A stretch of DNA of 36,399 bases from Candidatus Segatella mututuai (lineage in GTDB: Bacteria > Bacteroidota > Bacteroidia > Bacteroidales > Bacteroidaceae). Position 1 is the stretch's first letter. Every line of letters starts with the position of its first letter. The notes beneath the pieces are model-generated. The model saw only the letters and a program-made list of their open reading frames with translations, was not told the origin of the DNA and searched no databases. This document shows, in pieces, positions 24,010 through 32,786 of the stretch. Made by a program: the position numbers and the translations under genes. Location: contig DJOI01000063.1 in NCBI GenBank assembly GCA_002439605.1, positions 1-36,399 of the forward strand. Direction: 5' to 3'.

Positions 24010-24017
24010 CAAAGATA
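24010..24017 (-). promoter_or_regulatory. -7 element of the SusCD operon
   Basis: Minus strand TATCTTTG, about 215 nt before the start codon. A TTG sits about 16 nt upstream, so the -33 match is weak, as expected for a regulated promoter. Confidence 0.55.
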
Positions 24018-24450
24018 CAATACTTACAGGAAACAAGGTGATACTATTTTTGCAATTTCACGTACAATTTTGTTTTCTATGTTTTTTAAGGTTTAATCTG
24101 TAGGAATTATAGGTAATTTTGATGGTTTTATAACCCAAAAGACAAACTCTTCTAAAACAAGAGACATAAAAACAAAAATACGTGAATAATGGATTCATGA
24201 CTAACACCCCATACAGACTCAACATTGTACGCACGCTACACGCCTTGTTTACTATATTTATCACAGTGTGATTCTTACATTCCATTAGTAACAATTATGT
24301 CATATATAATGTACACACACGCAAACATAATAAACATGAAATATATAAAATAGATAAGATGGCAAGGGAGAGAAGGACGATTACAGATATTCATTAAGCT
24401 TTTAGGATTGGACCCATAATAGTCAGGCAACGCAAGTATTTAAAATGACA
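24018..24450. other. A+T-rich intergenic stretch without a supported gene
   Basis: Lies upstream of the SusCD promoter. It may hold regulator sites, but I see no clear inverted repeat, tRNA or coding frame. A 78-codon minus-strand frame (24058-24294) has an unconvincing composition. Confidence 0.5.
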
Positions 24451-24497
24451 AACGCAAGTACTTTCAAAGACCTATGAAAGTGTACTTGCGTTTTTTG
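24451..24497. terminator. Strong hairpin terminator
   Basis: AACGCAAGTAC (24451-24461) pairs with GTACTTGCGTT (24482-24492); the arms extend inward through CTTTCA/TGAAAG. TTTTTT follows on the plus strand. It lies 30 bp after the acyltransferase stop (minus strand), so it probably ends that operon. A third ACGCAAGTA copy lies at 24430. Confidence 0.75.
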
Positions 24498-24526
24498 TAA
24501 TATCGTATCACTACCTATGACTGCGT

Positions 24527-25678
24527 TTAGCCAATACTCAGTAAATAATTGCGCACGGGATTGGCATACATGGTAAGCATACGCTCACGGAGAAACGCCA
24601 CGTCCTTGTTGGGCAAATCTATCTTCTGCAACTGACCGGCAATATATTGCTCGAAAGTTGCCTTCTCTGAATCGGTATATTTGTCAGCATGAGTCGAAGC
24701 TGCCTCCAAAAGGTCGATCGCCACATAGTTGCCTGGATAAAGCATATAGTTGGCATGAATCTGCTTGTCGATATAAGCCGCCACCTTATTATATATATCC
24801 TGCTTAGGAGTCTCAGGATCCATCTGGGAAAGATATTCGTCGAGGCATGGAGCTGCATGATAGTGCACATGGCCTTTAAAGCCAAAGATACCTGTCCGCA
24901 TGCTCACGAGGTCATCGGTAGGTCCCTTCTTCCATTCGGCATTGTCGCGTTTCTGCTGCAACTCCTTCGCCTTGAGATAGTCGCAGGGATCGTATTCATA
25001 GCTGATGGACAAAGGAACGAGATGCAACTGCATGAGTCGTTCAATGACACTGCCTTCACCTCCCATCGACATCATCTGAAGTATAGACTTCTGCGTACGG
25101 TCGTTGCAATCCTTGGCGCGTCCCTCACGCTGAGCTATCCAGATGTTCTCGTTCTTCTCCTTGACAGCAAAGTGCATATAATCGGAAAGCCGCTTGCTCG
25201 ACATGAGCATCTGGCGCATAGAGAGTGCTCGCTCCACGATGAATGCTTTATTGACGCGCACCAAGTCTTTGACCCAAGGCAGCGACAAGAGATTGTCGCC
25301 AATAGCGATTTCGCACGTGGTAGTAAACTTGTTGTCCACCAGCAGCACATCGAGGATGGCAGAATCGAGCACGATATCACGATGATTGCTGATAAAAGTA
25401 TAGCACTTGGAAGAGTCGATGGCTGCACAATCCATCTCGTATCCTGTAGCAGCCTTCTTCAGCAAACTTTTCACAAAGTCGTAAGCAAAAGCCAGCTGAA
25501 ACTCCATATTGGTCTTGCAGGCCTTGAGTTTCTTGGCAATCATCTCGAAAGGCACCTGTGGATAGAGATAAGCAAGCACCTGCTTAAACTGTTCGTTGGC
25601 CAACAGGCGGTCGAAAACCTCGGGCAAGTCTTCAGGCTCCCAAGGGCGAATGGCATCAAATTCTTGAGGAATTTCCAT
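24527..25678 (-). CDS. PlsC/PlsB-type phospholipid acyltransferase
   Basis: 383 residues, no signal peptide. SNHRDIVLDS (His99) is the acyltransferase histidine motif in its Bacteroidota form, where the second Asp is six residues on instead of five. IWIAQREGRAKD corresponds to the glycerol-phosphate binding motif and VPLSISYEYDP to the last conserved motif. It likely adds an acyl chain to a glycerophospholipid precursor or related lipid at the inner membrane. Last gene of the PASTA-rluD-ddl operon, starting 10 bp after ddl. Confidence 0.8.
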   Translation of the reverse strand: MEIPQEFDAIRPWEPEDLPEVFDRLLANEQFKQVLAYLYPQVPFEMIAKKLKACKTNMEFQLAFAYDFVKSLLKKAATGYEMDCAAIDSSKCYTFISNHRDIVLDSAILDVLLVDNKFTTTCEIAIGDNLLSLPWVKDLVRVNKAFIVERALSMRQMLMSSKRLSDYMHFAVKEKNENIWIAQREGRAKDCNDRTQKSILQMMSMGGEGSVIERLMQLHLVPLSISYEYDPCDYLKAKELQQKRDNAEWKKGPTDDLVSMRTGIFGFKGHVHYHAAPCLDEYLSQMDPETPKQDIYNKVAAYIDKQIHANYMLYPGNYVAIDLLEAASTHADKYTDSEKATFEQYIAGQLQKIDLPNKDVAFLRERMLTMYANPVRNYLLSIG

Positions 25679-25688
25679 AACTGATCTT

Positions 25689-26684
25689 TCAAAATTGATT
25701 CTCTACGATATCGCTCAGCACATTTTTGATGTCGAGCCCTGCAGCACGTACCTGCTGAGGAATGAAACTGGTCACTGTCATGCCGGGAGTGGTATTGATT
25801 TCCAGCATATTGACCAAGTCCTTTCCGTCCTTGTCCTTGGTTATGATATAGTCGATTCGAATGATTCCGTTGGCATGCAGGATGTCGTAAATGCGCGAAG
25901 TGGTTTCAGCCACTTTTTCTGCCGTCTCTGGCGAGAGACGAGCTGGCGTAATTTCCTGCACCTGACCGTTGTACTTGGCATCATAATCGAAGAACTCGTT
26001 CTTCGTCACGACCTCAGTAGCAGGGAACACAACGCACTTATCCGCAGTCTTATAGATACCCTGTGAGATTTCAGTACCTTTCATATAAGCCTCGACCATT
26101 GCCTCCTCACTCTCCATAAATGCTACTCGAAGTGCAGGAGCCAACTGATCGGGCTTCTTTACCTTGGAAACGCCAAAGCTACTGCCATCGGCCGCAGGCT
26201 TCACAAAGCAAGGCATGCCGATGCGCTTGGCTATCGCCTCCTCATCATAAGCCTCTCCACGACGAAGCAAGATGCTGTCGGCTACCCGCACACCAAAGCC
26301 CCGCAGGTAGTTGTTGAGTACATATTTGTCGAAAGTCATCGCCTCAACCAAGACGCCGCTTGTAGAATAAGGCATGTGGATAAGGTCGAAATAGCCTTGC
26401 ATCACACCATTCTCACCAGGCTGGCCATGGATGGTGATATAAGCGTAATCAAAGAAATTGCGCTTGCCATCCTTGACAAACGAGAAGTCGTTCTTGTCGA
26501 TTTCGGCTGTTGTGCCATCATCGAAAGCCACATGCCAATCGGTACCTTTGACATCCACTATATAAATATTGTAACGCTCTTTGTCGAAGAAAGAGTAAAG
26601 TCCCTGACCTGAGCGCAACGAAACATCGTGCTCAGAAGAATCGCCACCACAGACGATGGCTATCGTTCTTTTGTTGTTGTCCAT
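25689..26684 (-). CDS. ddl: D-alanine-D-alanine ligase
   Basis: 331 residues, cytoplasmic ATP-grasp enzyme that makes the D-Ala-D-Ala end of the peptidoglycan stem. Visible motifs: GGDSSEHDVSLRSG (N-terminal substrate Glu), HGQPGENG, GSSFGVSK (Ser of the catalytic triad), EFFDYDAKY (omega loop with the Lys-Tyr pair matching E. coli Lys215-Tyr216), and EINTTPGMT (metal site). The Tyr is kept, so D-Ala-D-Ala rather than D-Ala-D-lactate is expected. It sits 21 bp after rluD. Confidence 0.95.
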   Translation of the reverse strand: MDNNKRTIAIVCGGDSSEHDVSLRSGQGLYSFFDKERYNIYIVDVKGTDWHVAFDDGTTAEIDKNDFSFVKDGKRNFFDYAYITIHGQPGENGVMQGYFDLIHMPYSTSGVLVEAMTFDKYVLNNYLRGFGVRVADSILLRRGEAYDEEAIAKRIGMPCFVKPAADGSSFGVSKVKKPDQLAPALRVAFMESEEAMVEAYMKGTEISQGIYKTADKCVVFPATEVVTKNEFFDYDAKYNGQVQEITPARLSPETAEKVAETTSRIYDILHANGIIRIDYIITKDKDGKDLVNMLEINTTPGMTVTSFIPQQVRAAGLDIKNVLSDIVENQF

Positions 26685-26705
26685 TTTGTTATGTTGGTTA
26701 TATCG

Positions 26706-27797
26706 TTATCTTTCTTGAAATGTATCTTGTGTGGAGCCAGCTATGAAGTTTCTCCACTTTTCTATCAGTCGTCTGAAGTCATCGGGCCATTGGCTGTCAA
26801 AATCCATCTGCTTGCCGGTAGAAGGATGCACGAAACCTAAGGTCTTGGCATGGAGAGCTTGACGCGGACAGAGTTTGAAACAATTCTGGATGTATGCCTT
26901 GTAACTGCTACTACGCTGGCCTCGCAGTATCTCTGCACCTCCATAGGTAGCATCCATGAAGAGCGGATGTCCGATGTGCTTCATGTGGGCACGTATCTGA
27001 TGGGTACGGCCGGTCTCAAGTATGCATTGCACCAAGGTGGTGTAACCGAAACGTTCCAGCACCTTGTAATGGGTGACGGCAGTCTTGCCTATCCCACTAT
27101 CTGGGTCGAACACCTTCATGCGAAGACGGTTCTTGGGGTCGCGCCCTATATTGCCTTCTATTCGCCCCTCGTCCTCCACGATGTTTCCCCATACCAAGGC
27201 ATGATAGCTACGATGGGTGGTTTTGTTGAAGAACTGTTTGCCCAAAGCGGTCTTCGCCGCTGGTGTCTTCGCCACGACCAATAGTCCTGAAGTATCCTTG
27301 TCAATGCGATGCACTAATCCAACTTCAGGGTCGTTGGGGTCGAAATTCTTCACATCTTTCATGTGCCATGCCACTGCATTGATAAGCGTTCCCGTAAAGT
27401 TGCCTGCTCCTGGATGCACTACCATGCCAGCCTCCTTGTTGACCACCATCAGCGCATCGTCCTCATATACGATATTCAGCGGAATGTTCTCAGCCACTAT
27501 GCTGGTATCATGCTTGGGGCGGTCGAGCATCAGTGTGACGACATCATTGGGGCGCACCTTGTAGTTGCTCTTTACTGGCTTTCCATTGACACGTATGAAC
27601 CCCGCATCGGCTGCATTCTGTATACGGTTACGACTCTGATAGGGATTCTTCTCTGACAGAAACTTGTCTATCCGTATAGGTGCCTGACCTGGATCTACCT
27701 CAATCCTCCAATGCTCATAAAGCGTACCGTCACCAGACTCAACCGTTTCTGGTTCGTTCAGAAAATCTACATCGTCGTTGTAATTATCTCCTATCAT
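26706..27797 (-). CDS. rluD: 23S rRNA pseudouridine synthase, RluD family
   Basis: 363 residues. An S4 RNA-binding domain at about 41-95 (RIDKFLSEKN, GFIRVNGKPVKSNYKV) is followed by the catalytic domain with HRIDKDTSG, catalytic Asp166, and ETGRTHQIRAH near the C-terminus. RluD converts uridines of helix 69 of 23S rRNA, but RluA/RluC-type targets cannot be excluded from sequence alone. It lies 7 bp after the PASTA gene stop. Confidence 0.9.
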   Translation of the reverse strand: MIGDNYNDDVDFLNEPETVESGDGTLYEHWRIEVDPGQAPIRIDKFLSEKNPYQSRNRIQNAADAGFIRVNGKPVKSNYKVRPNDVVTLMLDRPKHDTSIVAENIPLNIVYEDDALMVVNKEAGMVVHPGAGNFTGTLINAVAWHMKDVKNFDPNDPEVGLVHRIDKDTSGLLVVAKTPAAKTALGKQFFNKTTHRSYHALVWGNIVEDEGRIEGNIGRDPKNRLRMKVFDPDSGIGKTAVTHYKVLERFGYTTLVQCILETGRTHQIRAHMKHIGHPLFMDATYGGAEILRGQRSSSYKAYIQNCFKLCPRQALHAKTLGFVHPSTGKQMDFDSQWPDDFRRLIEKWRNFIAGSTQDTFQER

Positions 27798-27804
27798 ATA
27801 GTCT

Positions 27805-28542
27805 TTACTCCACTACTTCATTATTATGACTGTGGTGAGGATGGGCTGACGTTGAAGGCTCATCCGATTCTGTTCCCGGAACCACCTCGAAATTGTCCAC
27901 TGCTCCTTCTTCGGCCTCACCACTGCCTTCCAATAGCTCATTGCTGTCACCCACTGGATCTATCATTTCCACAGAATCGCCGACATCACGTTTTCCATTT
28001 CCCACCTGTATAATGAGCATATCATCTATCGACACCTTATCACCAGCCACTACATGCCTGCCATTCACCAAGATGCCATACACCCAGTCTTCCTCGCCAG
28101 GTATATACTGCGGTGTCCCCAACTTGAAGCCCATAGCCGTAAGCTTAGCCATGGCCTCGCGCAAGGAACTATTATCGATAACATCGGGAAGGGTGATAAC
28201 CGGTGAATGCGCAGAGTTGATGGTGACATAGATTATGTGACCCGACTTGACCTCCTCGCCTGGGGCAGGGCTCTGCTCCAGCACACAGTCGGGAGGCAGG
28301 CTTTTCACATACCCGGTATCAGACACCACCACAAGCAGGCCTGCATCCTTAAGGATACGCTCTGCATCCGCAAAGCTCTTATGCCTTACATTAGGTATAG
28401 AGATAGCCTCTCCATGATGGGTATAAAGATCTATGCCAACCCTGACACCCATACACAGCAGAAATACCACCAATGCCATAGCGGCAAGATTTCCCCACAG
28501 GTACTTACTCTTGAACTTATTTATGAACTCGGATGAAGTCAT
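27805..28542 (-). CDS. PASTA-domain membrane protein
   Basis: 245 residues: one membrane helix (about 18-38), then two PASTA repeats (about 47-109: ISIPNVRHKSFADAERIL; about 115-180: ITLPDVIDNSSLREAM) and an acidic, His-rich tail. PASTA domains in other bacteria bind muropeptides or the cell-wall precursor; there is no kinase domain here. First gene of the operon with rluD, ddl and the acyltransferase, an order I recall as common in Bacteroidota. Confidence 0.88.
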   Translation of the reverse strand: MTSSEFINKFKSKYLWGNLAAMALVVFLLCMGVRVGIDLYTHHGEAISIPNVRHKSFADAERILKDAGLLVVVSDTGYVKSLPPDCVLEQSPAPGEEVKSGHIIYVTINSAHSPVITLPDVIDNSSLREAMAKLTAMGFKLGTPQYIPGEEDWVYGILVNGRHVVAGDKVSIDDMLIIQVGNGKRDVGDSVEMIDPVGDSNELLEGSGEAEEGAVDNFEVVPGTESDEPSTSAHPHHSHNNEVVE

Positions 28543-28558
28543 GTATTGAAATTTTGCA

Positions 28559-28566
28559 CAAAGATA
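28559..28566 (-). promoter_or_regulatory. -7 element of the PASTA operon
   Basis: Minus strand TATCTTTG, 16 nt before the start codon, so the leader would be very short. No exact TTTG -33 box is visible. Confidence 0.5.
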
Positions 28567-28600
28567 ATGATTTCACACGAAACGAGGAAACAATCGGATA

Positions 28601-28643
28601 AAAAAAAACAAAAAGCAGCAAAGATTTGGTCTATGCTGCTTTT
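28601..28643 (-). terminator. rpmH terminator
   Basis: AAAAGCAGCA (28643-28634) pairs with TGCTGCTTTT (28620-28611), followed on the minus strand by a long T-rich run (TTTTTTTTT after one G). Confidence 0.9.
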
Positions 28644-28679
28644 AATGTCATCAACTTTCTTGCGAATCCTCCCAAGGAT

Positions 28680-28835
28680 TTACTTTCCATGGTGCTCGTC
28701 AGAAACAGTTAACTTCTTGCGGCCATGAGCACGGCGAGAAGCCAATACGCGACGACCATTCTTTGTTGCCATACGCTCGCGGAAGCCATGCTTGTTCACG
28801 CGACGACGATTGTGAGGCTGAAATGTTCTTTTCAT
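28680..28835 (-). CDS. rpmH: 50S ribosomal protein L34
   Basis: 51 residues, MKRTFQPHNRRRVNKHGFRE at the start and RRVLASRRAHGRKKLT further on: the full, very basic L34 signature. L34 is part of the large ribosomal subunit. It has its own promoter and terminator and is divergent from efp. In many bacteria rpmH lies next to rnpA; not so here. Confidence 0.97.
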   Translation of the reverse strand: MKRTFQPHNRRRVNKHGFRERMATKNGRRVLASRRAHGRKKLTVSDEHHGK

Positions 28836-28899
28836 TTTTCTTATTTTATTTTTAATTAATATTCACTGCAAAGAAAGCAGAATGCGCCCTTTTGGGCTG

Positions 28900-28930
28900 C
28901 AAAATTACGCAATATTTCTGAAATAACAAA
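28900..28930 (-). promoter_or_regulatory. rpmH promoter
   Basis: Minus strand: TTTG (28930-28927), 19 nt, TAATTTTG (28907-28900), a full consensus match about 65 nt before the start codon. Confidence 0.8.
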
Positions 28931-28979
28931 GAAAACCTCCAAATTTAGCTTAAATATTTATGTTTTTTTCGATTTTTAC

Positions 28980-29010
28980 TTTGCTTTTTCGTGTTTTTGC
29001 AGTAACTTTG
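28980..29010 (+). promoter_or_regulatory. efp promoter
   Basis: TTTG (28980-28983), 19 nt, TAACTTTG (29003-29010), about 45 nt before the efp start. Divergent from the rpmH promoter. Confidence 0.8.
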
Positions 29011-29054
29011 CAGACGCTTTTTAGATTATAACACAAAAAATCAAACATAACAAA

Positions 29055-29621
29055 ATGATTAATTCACAGGAAATTAAGATTGGTACTTGCATCCGCATGG
29101 ATGGCAAAGTTTGGGTTTGCATCGACTTTCAGCACAGAAAGCCAGGTAAGGGTAATACTGTCATGAACACCAAGTTGAAGAATGTTGCCGATGGTCGTGT
29201 ATTGGAGCGTACTTTCCAGGTTGGTTTCAAATTGGAAGATGTACGCGTAGAGCGTCGCCCTTACCAGTATCTCTACGAGGATGCTACGGGGTGCATTTTC
29301 ATGAACCAGGAAACTTTCGAACAGGTGCCAATCGCCAGAGAGAACGTCACTGGCGGTCAGTACATGAAGGAAGGCGATGTCGTAGAGGTTGTAACCGACA
29401 CATCAGACGGAACAATTCTCTTGGCCGAAATGCCAGTCAAGACGACTCTGAAAATTACTCATTCCGAGCCTGGCATCAAGGGAAATACCGCTACCAACGC
29501 CACGAAGCCTGCCACTCTTGAGACTGGCGCAGAGATTCGCGTACCCTTGTTCGTAAATGAAGGCGAGACTGTCCAGATTGACACTCGCGATGGCAGCTAC
29601 CTTGGTCGTGTAAGCGAATAA
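29055..29621 (+). CDS. efp: Translation elongation factor P
   Basis: 188 residues, the standard three-domain length. It enters stalled ribosomes and helps form bonds at polyproline stretches. The tip loop reads KPGKGNTVMNTKLKN with Lys32 at the place modified by EpmA/EpmB in E. coli (Lys34), not the Arg used by EarP systems. The C-terminal domain ends VQIDTRDGSYLGRV, typical of EF-P. No modification enzyme gene is in the window. Confidence 0.97.
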   Translation: MINSQEIKIGTCIRMDGKVWVCIDFQHRKPGKGNTVMNTKLKNVADGRVLERTFQVGFKLEDVRVERRPYQYLYEDATGCIFMNQETFEQVPIARENVTGGQYMKEGDVVEVVTDTSDGTILLAEMPVKTTLKITHSEPGIKGNTATNATKPATLETGAEIRVPLFVNEGETVQIDTRDGSYLGRVSE

Positions 29622-29658
29622 GTTTCACTTACACTTATTCATTATAGACGATTATATT

Positions 29659-30717
29659 ATGAAGTACTCCATTATTGTCCCTGTATTCAACCGTCCAGAT
29701 GAAGTCGACGAACTTCTAAACAGTCTCACCTCACAGGAGGAAAAGGACTTTGAGGTTGTCATTGTAGAGGATGGGTCGCAAATACCATGCGAAGATGTTT
29801 GCAAACGCTACAAGGACAAGATGGATATACATTATTATTATAAACAAAACTCAGGTCCTGGGCAAAGCCGAAATTATGGAGCAGAAAGAGCAGTAGGCGA
29901 ATACCTTCTGATTCTCGACAGCGACGTGGTTTTGCCTCCAGGATATCTCAAGGCTGTAAGTGAGGAGTTGAGCCGAGAGTCCACCGATGCCTTTGGAGGC
30001 CCCGACAAGGCGCACTCATCATTTACAGACACCCAAAAAGCCATCTCTTACTCCATGACATCTTTCTTCACCACAGGTGGCATACGTGGCGGAAAGAAGA
30101 AATTGGACAAGTTCTACCCACGTTCATTCAACATGGGTATACGTAAGGACGCATACCAGAAGTTAGGAGGTTTCTCCGCCATGCGCTTTGGCGAAGACAT
30201 AGACTTCTCCATCCGCATTTTCCAGGCTGGCTACAAGTGCCGTCTGTTCCCAGAGGCATGGGTATGGCATAAGCGCCGCACCGATTTCCGCAAGTTCTGG
30301 CGACAAGTCTACAACAGCGGCATTGCCCGCATCAACCTCTATAAGAAATATCCCGAAAGTCTGAAGCTGGTACACCTGCTTCCTATGGTATTCACCCTGG
30401 TGGTTACAGGCACGTTCCTACTGTTGTTTCTTGCCGTTCTTCCCCATCTGCTCGGCACACAGCACATTTTCCCCATCGTAGGAAAAGCCATCACCATGTT
30501 TGGACTTATTGGCTTGGCGTGCATCCTCATTTATTCTGTAGCACTCTGCATCGACAGCACACACAAAAACAAAAGCATAAAGATAGGGTTGCTCAGTATC
30601 AGAGCCGCCTTTACTCAACTCTTGGGTTATGGATGCGGATTCCTCTCTGCTTGGTGGAAGAGATGCGTATTGGGAAAAAGCGAGTTCAGTGCCTATAACA
30701 AGACTTTCTATAAGTAA
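29659..30717 (+). CDS. Family 2 glycosyltransferase, membrane-anchored
   Basis: 352 residues. GT-A fold: YSIIVPVFNRPDEV at the start, VVIVEDGS (Asp38), ILDSDV (DxD motif, 87-89), and GEDIDFSIRIFQAGYK in the acceptor region. The C-terminal 120 residues hold two clear membrane helices and a third hydrophobic segment, so the enzyme acts at the inner face of the cytoplasmic membrane. Donor and acceptor sugars cannot be told; a role in surface polysaccharide or glycolipid synthesis is likely. It starts 37 bp after efp. Confidence 0.88.
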   Translation: MKYSIIVPVFNRPDEVDELLNSLTSQEEKDFEVVIVEDGSQIPCEDVCKRYKDKMDIHYYYKQNSGPGQSRNYGAERAVGEYLLILDSDVVLPPGYLKAVSEELSRESTDAFGGPDKAHSSFTDTQKAISYSMTSFFTTGGIRGGKKKLDKFYPRSFNMGIRKDAYQKLGGFSAMRFGEDIDFSIRIFQAGYKCRLFPEAWVWHKRRTDFRKFWRQVYNSGIARINLYKKYPESLKLVHLLPMVFTLVVTGTFLLLFLAVLPHLLGTQHIFPIVGKAITMFGLIGLACILIYSVALCIDSTHKNKSIKIGLLSIRAAFTQLLGYGCGFLSAWWKRCVLGKSEFSAYNKTFYK

Positions 30718-30805
30718 TGAAGGAGAGAGTATAGAGGTGACCTCTGGGATAGCTGATTTCATTTTCTCACTTTCGACATTATTCTGAAAACCTAAAACAC
30801 CATCT

Positions 30806-31495
30806 ATGAGCGAGAAGCTTTCCATATCACAATGGGCAGAAGAAGACAAGCCGCGTGAGAAACTGGAGCGACTGGGAGCTTCAGCACTTTCTAATGCAGA
30901 ACTTCTTGCCATCCTTATCGGTTCCGGCTCAAGAGACGAGAGTGCCGTAGATCTCATGAAACGAATCATGAGCGACTGCGACAACAACCTAAACACATTA
31001 GGCAAGAAAACCATACGAGAACTGACCCAATACAAAGGCATGGGGCCAGCAAAGGCCATCACCATCATGGCTGCTTGCGAGCTGGGCAAACGACGCTCTA
31101 TAGAAAAGATGGGATTGAGGCCTGACTTAGGATCCTCGTTGGCTGTATACAACTATATGCTTCCTCGGATGCAAGACCTCGATGTGGAGGAAGCATGGGT
31201 GCTGATGATGAACCAAAACTTCAAACTCATCAAGGCCGAACCGTTGTCACACGGAGGCATCACGGAAACAGCTGTAGACGTAAGGCTCATCATCAAGAAA
31301 GCATTGCTCAACAATGCCACCATTATAGCCTTGTGCCACAACCATCCAAGCAACAACCCCACTCCAAGCAAACAGGACGACCAACTTACACTCAATGTAA
31401 AAAAGGCATGCGAGGTAATGCGTCTCTTCTTCATGGACCATGTCATTGTGACTGACGGGCATTACTATTCCTACCACGACAAAGGTCGATTGTAA
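30806..31495 (+). CDS. radC: RadC family JAMM/MPN-domain protein
   Basis: 229 residues. The N-terminal part has a helix-hairpin-helix-like region (YKGMGPAKAITIMAACELGK) and the C-terminal JAMM metalloprotease-like domain carries HNHPSNNPTPSKQD with the metal-binding His-x-His and Asp. Despite the name, a DNA-repair role is doubtful; the biochemical function of chromosomal RadC is unsettled. Full length for the family. Confidence 0.93.
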   Translation: MSEKLSISQWAEEDKPREKLERLGASALSNAELLAILIGSGSRDESAVDLMKRIMSDCDNNLNTLGKKTIRELTQYKGMGPAKAITIMAACELGKRRSIEKMGLRPDLGSSLAVYNYMLPRMQDLDVEEAWVLMMNQNFKLIKAEPLSHGGITETAVDVRLIIKKALLNNATIIALCHNHPSNNPTPSKQDDQLTLNVKKACEVMRLFFMDHVIVTDGHYYSYHDKGRL

Positions 31496-31582
31496 CACAT
31501 CGAGTACTTACCCTTAAAAGAAGCTCCAACACACTTACCCAAGCAAACTTTCGCAGGCACCAACAAAAATAAATCGTTTTAT

Positions 31583-31613
31583 TTTGTATTGTCTTTGATT
31601 TATCGTATCTTTG
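31583..31613 (+). promoter_or_regulatory. Promoter of the DUF59-lpxH pair
   Basis: TTTG (31583-31586), 19 nt, TATCTTTG (31606-31613), 56 nt before the DUF59 start. Confidence 0.8.
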
Positions 31614-31669
31614 CATAAGAATAAGATAAGCTCTGCTTATGTGACAACACACAATAGACTATAAAATAC

Positions 31670-31990
31670 ATGACACAAGAAGAAAAGACAAAGATAGAAG
31701 AAAGAATCGTAGATGTACTCAAGACAGTATACGACCCAGAAATTCCCGTCAACATCTGGGATTTGGGAATGATATACAAAATAGACGTGAAAGAAGATGG
31801 TAACGTAGACATCGACATGACGTTTACCGCACCTTCATGCCCCGCTGCCGACTTTATCTTGGAAGACGTACGCACAAAAGTAGATAGCGTGGAAGGAGTA
31901 AAATCCACCAATGTAAACCTGGTTTTTGAACCAGCATGGGATCAAAGTATGATGAGCGAAGAAGCCCGCGTAGAGTTAGGCTTTGAATAA
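31670..31990 (+). CDS. DUF59/MIP18-family iron-sulfur cluster assembly protein (SufT-like)
   Basis: 106 residues. Motifs YDPEIPVNIWDLGMIY and TFTAPSCPAADFI (with the conserved Cys) identify the DUF59 family. These proteins help mature Fe-S proteins; SufT is the bacterial example. It ends 26 bp before lpxH and shares its promoter. Confidence 0.9.
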   Translation: MTQEEKTKIEERIVDVLKTVYDPEIPVNIWDLGMIYKIDVKEDGNVDIDMTFTAPSCPAADFILEDVRTKVDSVEGVKSTNVNLVFEPAWDQSMMSEEARVELGFE

Positions 31991-32015
31991 GTTTCCATTA
32001 CAACCACAAAAATAT

Positions 32016-32786
32016 ATGTCCATGAAGAATGTTTATTTCCTTTCAGATGCTCACCTTGGTTCACTTGCCATAGAGCACGGACGCATGCAAGAAAGGCGCT
32101 TGGTGCGTTTCCTCGACAGTATCAAGAACAAGGCTGCCGCTGTTTATCTGTTAGGTGACATGTTTGACTTTTGGGACGAATACAAGTATGTCGTGCCAAA
32201 AGGTTACACTCGCTTCTTAGGAAAACTGTCAGAACTCACCGATATGGGTGTGGAGGTACACTTCTTCACAGGTAACCATGACCTATGGACTTACGGATAC
32301 TTAGAAGAAGAGTGTGGTGTCATCTTGCACCGCAAAGCTACCACAACCGAAATCTACGGCAAGATCTTCTTCCTTGCTCATGGCGACGGACTGGGAGACC
32401 CAGACCATAAGTTCAAGCTGTTGCGTAAGATGTTCCACAACCGCACCTGCCAGATATTGCTCAACACCATACATCCACGTTGGGGAATGGCATTAGGGCT
32501 TAACTGGGCCAAGCACAGCCGACTGAAAAGAAAAGATGGCAAGGAAATGCCTTATCTCGGAGAAAACAAGGAATACTTGGTAAAATACGCCAAGCAATAT
32601 ATGCAACATCACACCAACATCGACTACTTCATATTTGGGCATCGCCATATTGAGCTCGACCTGATGTTGAGCAAGAAAACACGCCTGATGATATTGGGCG
32701 ACTGGATATGGCAATTTACCTATGCCGTGTTCGATGGAGAGCACATGTTTTTGGAAGAATATGTAGAAGGAGAAAGTCAGCCATAG
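32016..32786 (+). CDS. lpxH: UDP-2,3-diacylglucosamine diphosphatase, LpxH-type calcineurin-like phosphoesterase
   Basis: 256 residues from ATG 32016; ATG 32022 gives the usual MKNVYFLSDAHLGS start and is equally possible. A TTG at 31983 overlapping the DUF59 stop is less likely. Metallophosphoesterase motifs: SDAHLGS, GDMFDFW, GNHD, HGDG and GHRH. LpxH cleaves UDP-diacylglucosamine to lipid X in lipid A synthesis at the inner membrane. Bacteroidota LpxH are recognised by this motif set and length, though related phosphoesterases look similar. Its stop abuts a susC remnant on the other strand. Confidence 0.85.
   Translation: MSMKNVYFLSDAHLGSLAIEHGRMQERRLVRFLDSIKNKAAAVYLLGDMFDFWDEYKYVVPKGYTRFLGKLSELTDMGVEVHFFTGNHDLWTYGYLEEECGVILHRKATTTEIYGKIFFLAHGDGLGDPDHKFKLLRKMFHNRTCQILLNTIHPRWGMALGLNWAKHSRLKRKDGKEMPYLGENKEYLVKYAKQYMQHHTNIDYFIFGHRHIELDLMLSKKTRLMILGDWIWQFTYAVFDGEHMFLEEYVEGESQP

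Noticed and set aside
24058..24294. 78-codon minus-strand frame upstream of the SusCD promoter
   Set aside because: A+T-rich, odd composition, no promoter or homology; treated as intergenic.
24689..25684. 331-codon plus-strand frame opposite the acyltransferase
   Set aside because: Antisense shadow of a conserved enzyme in an operon; no promoter and no recognisable protein.
25689..26684. Vancomycin-resistance-type D-Ala-D-lactate ligase, suggested by Phe in EFFDYDAKY
   Set aside because: Counting against E. coli DdlB shows that the decisive Tyr216 matches the last Tyr of DAKY, which is present; the Phe is at a different position.
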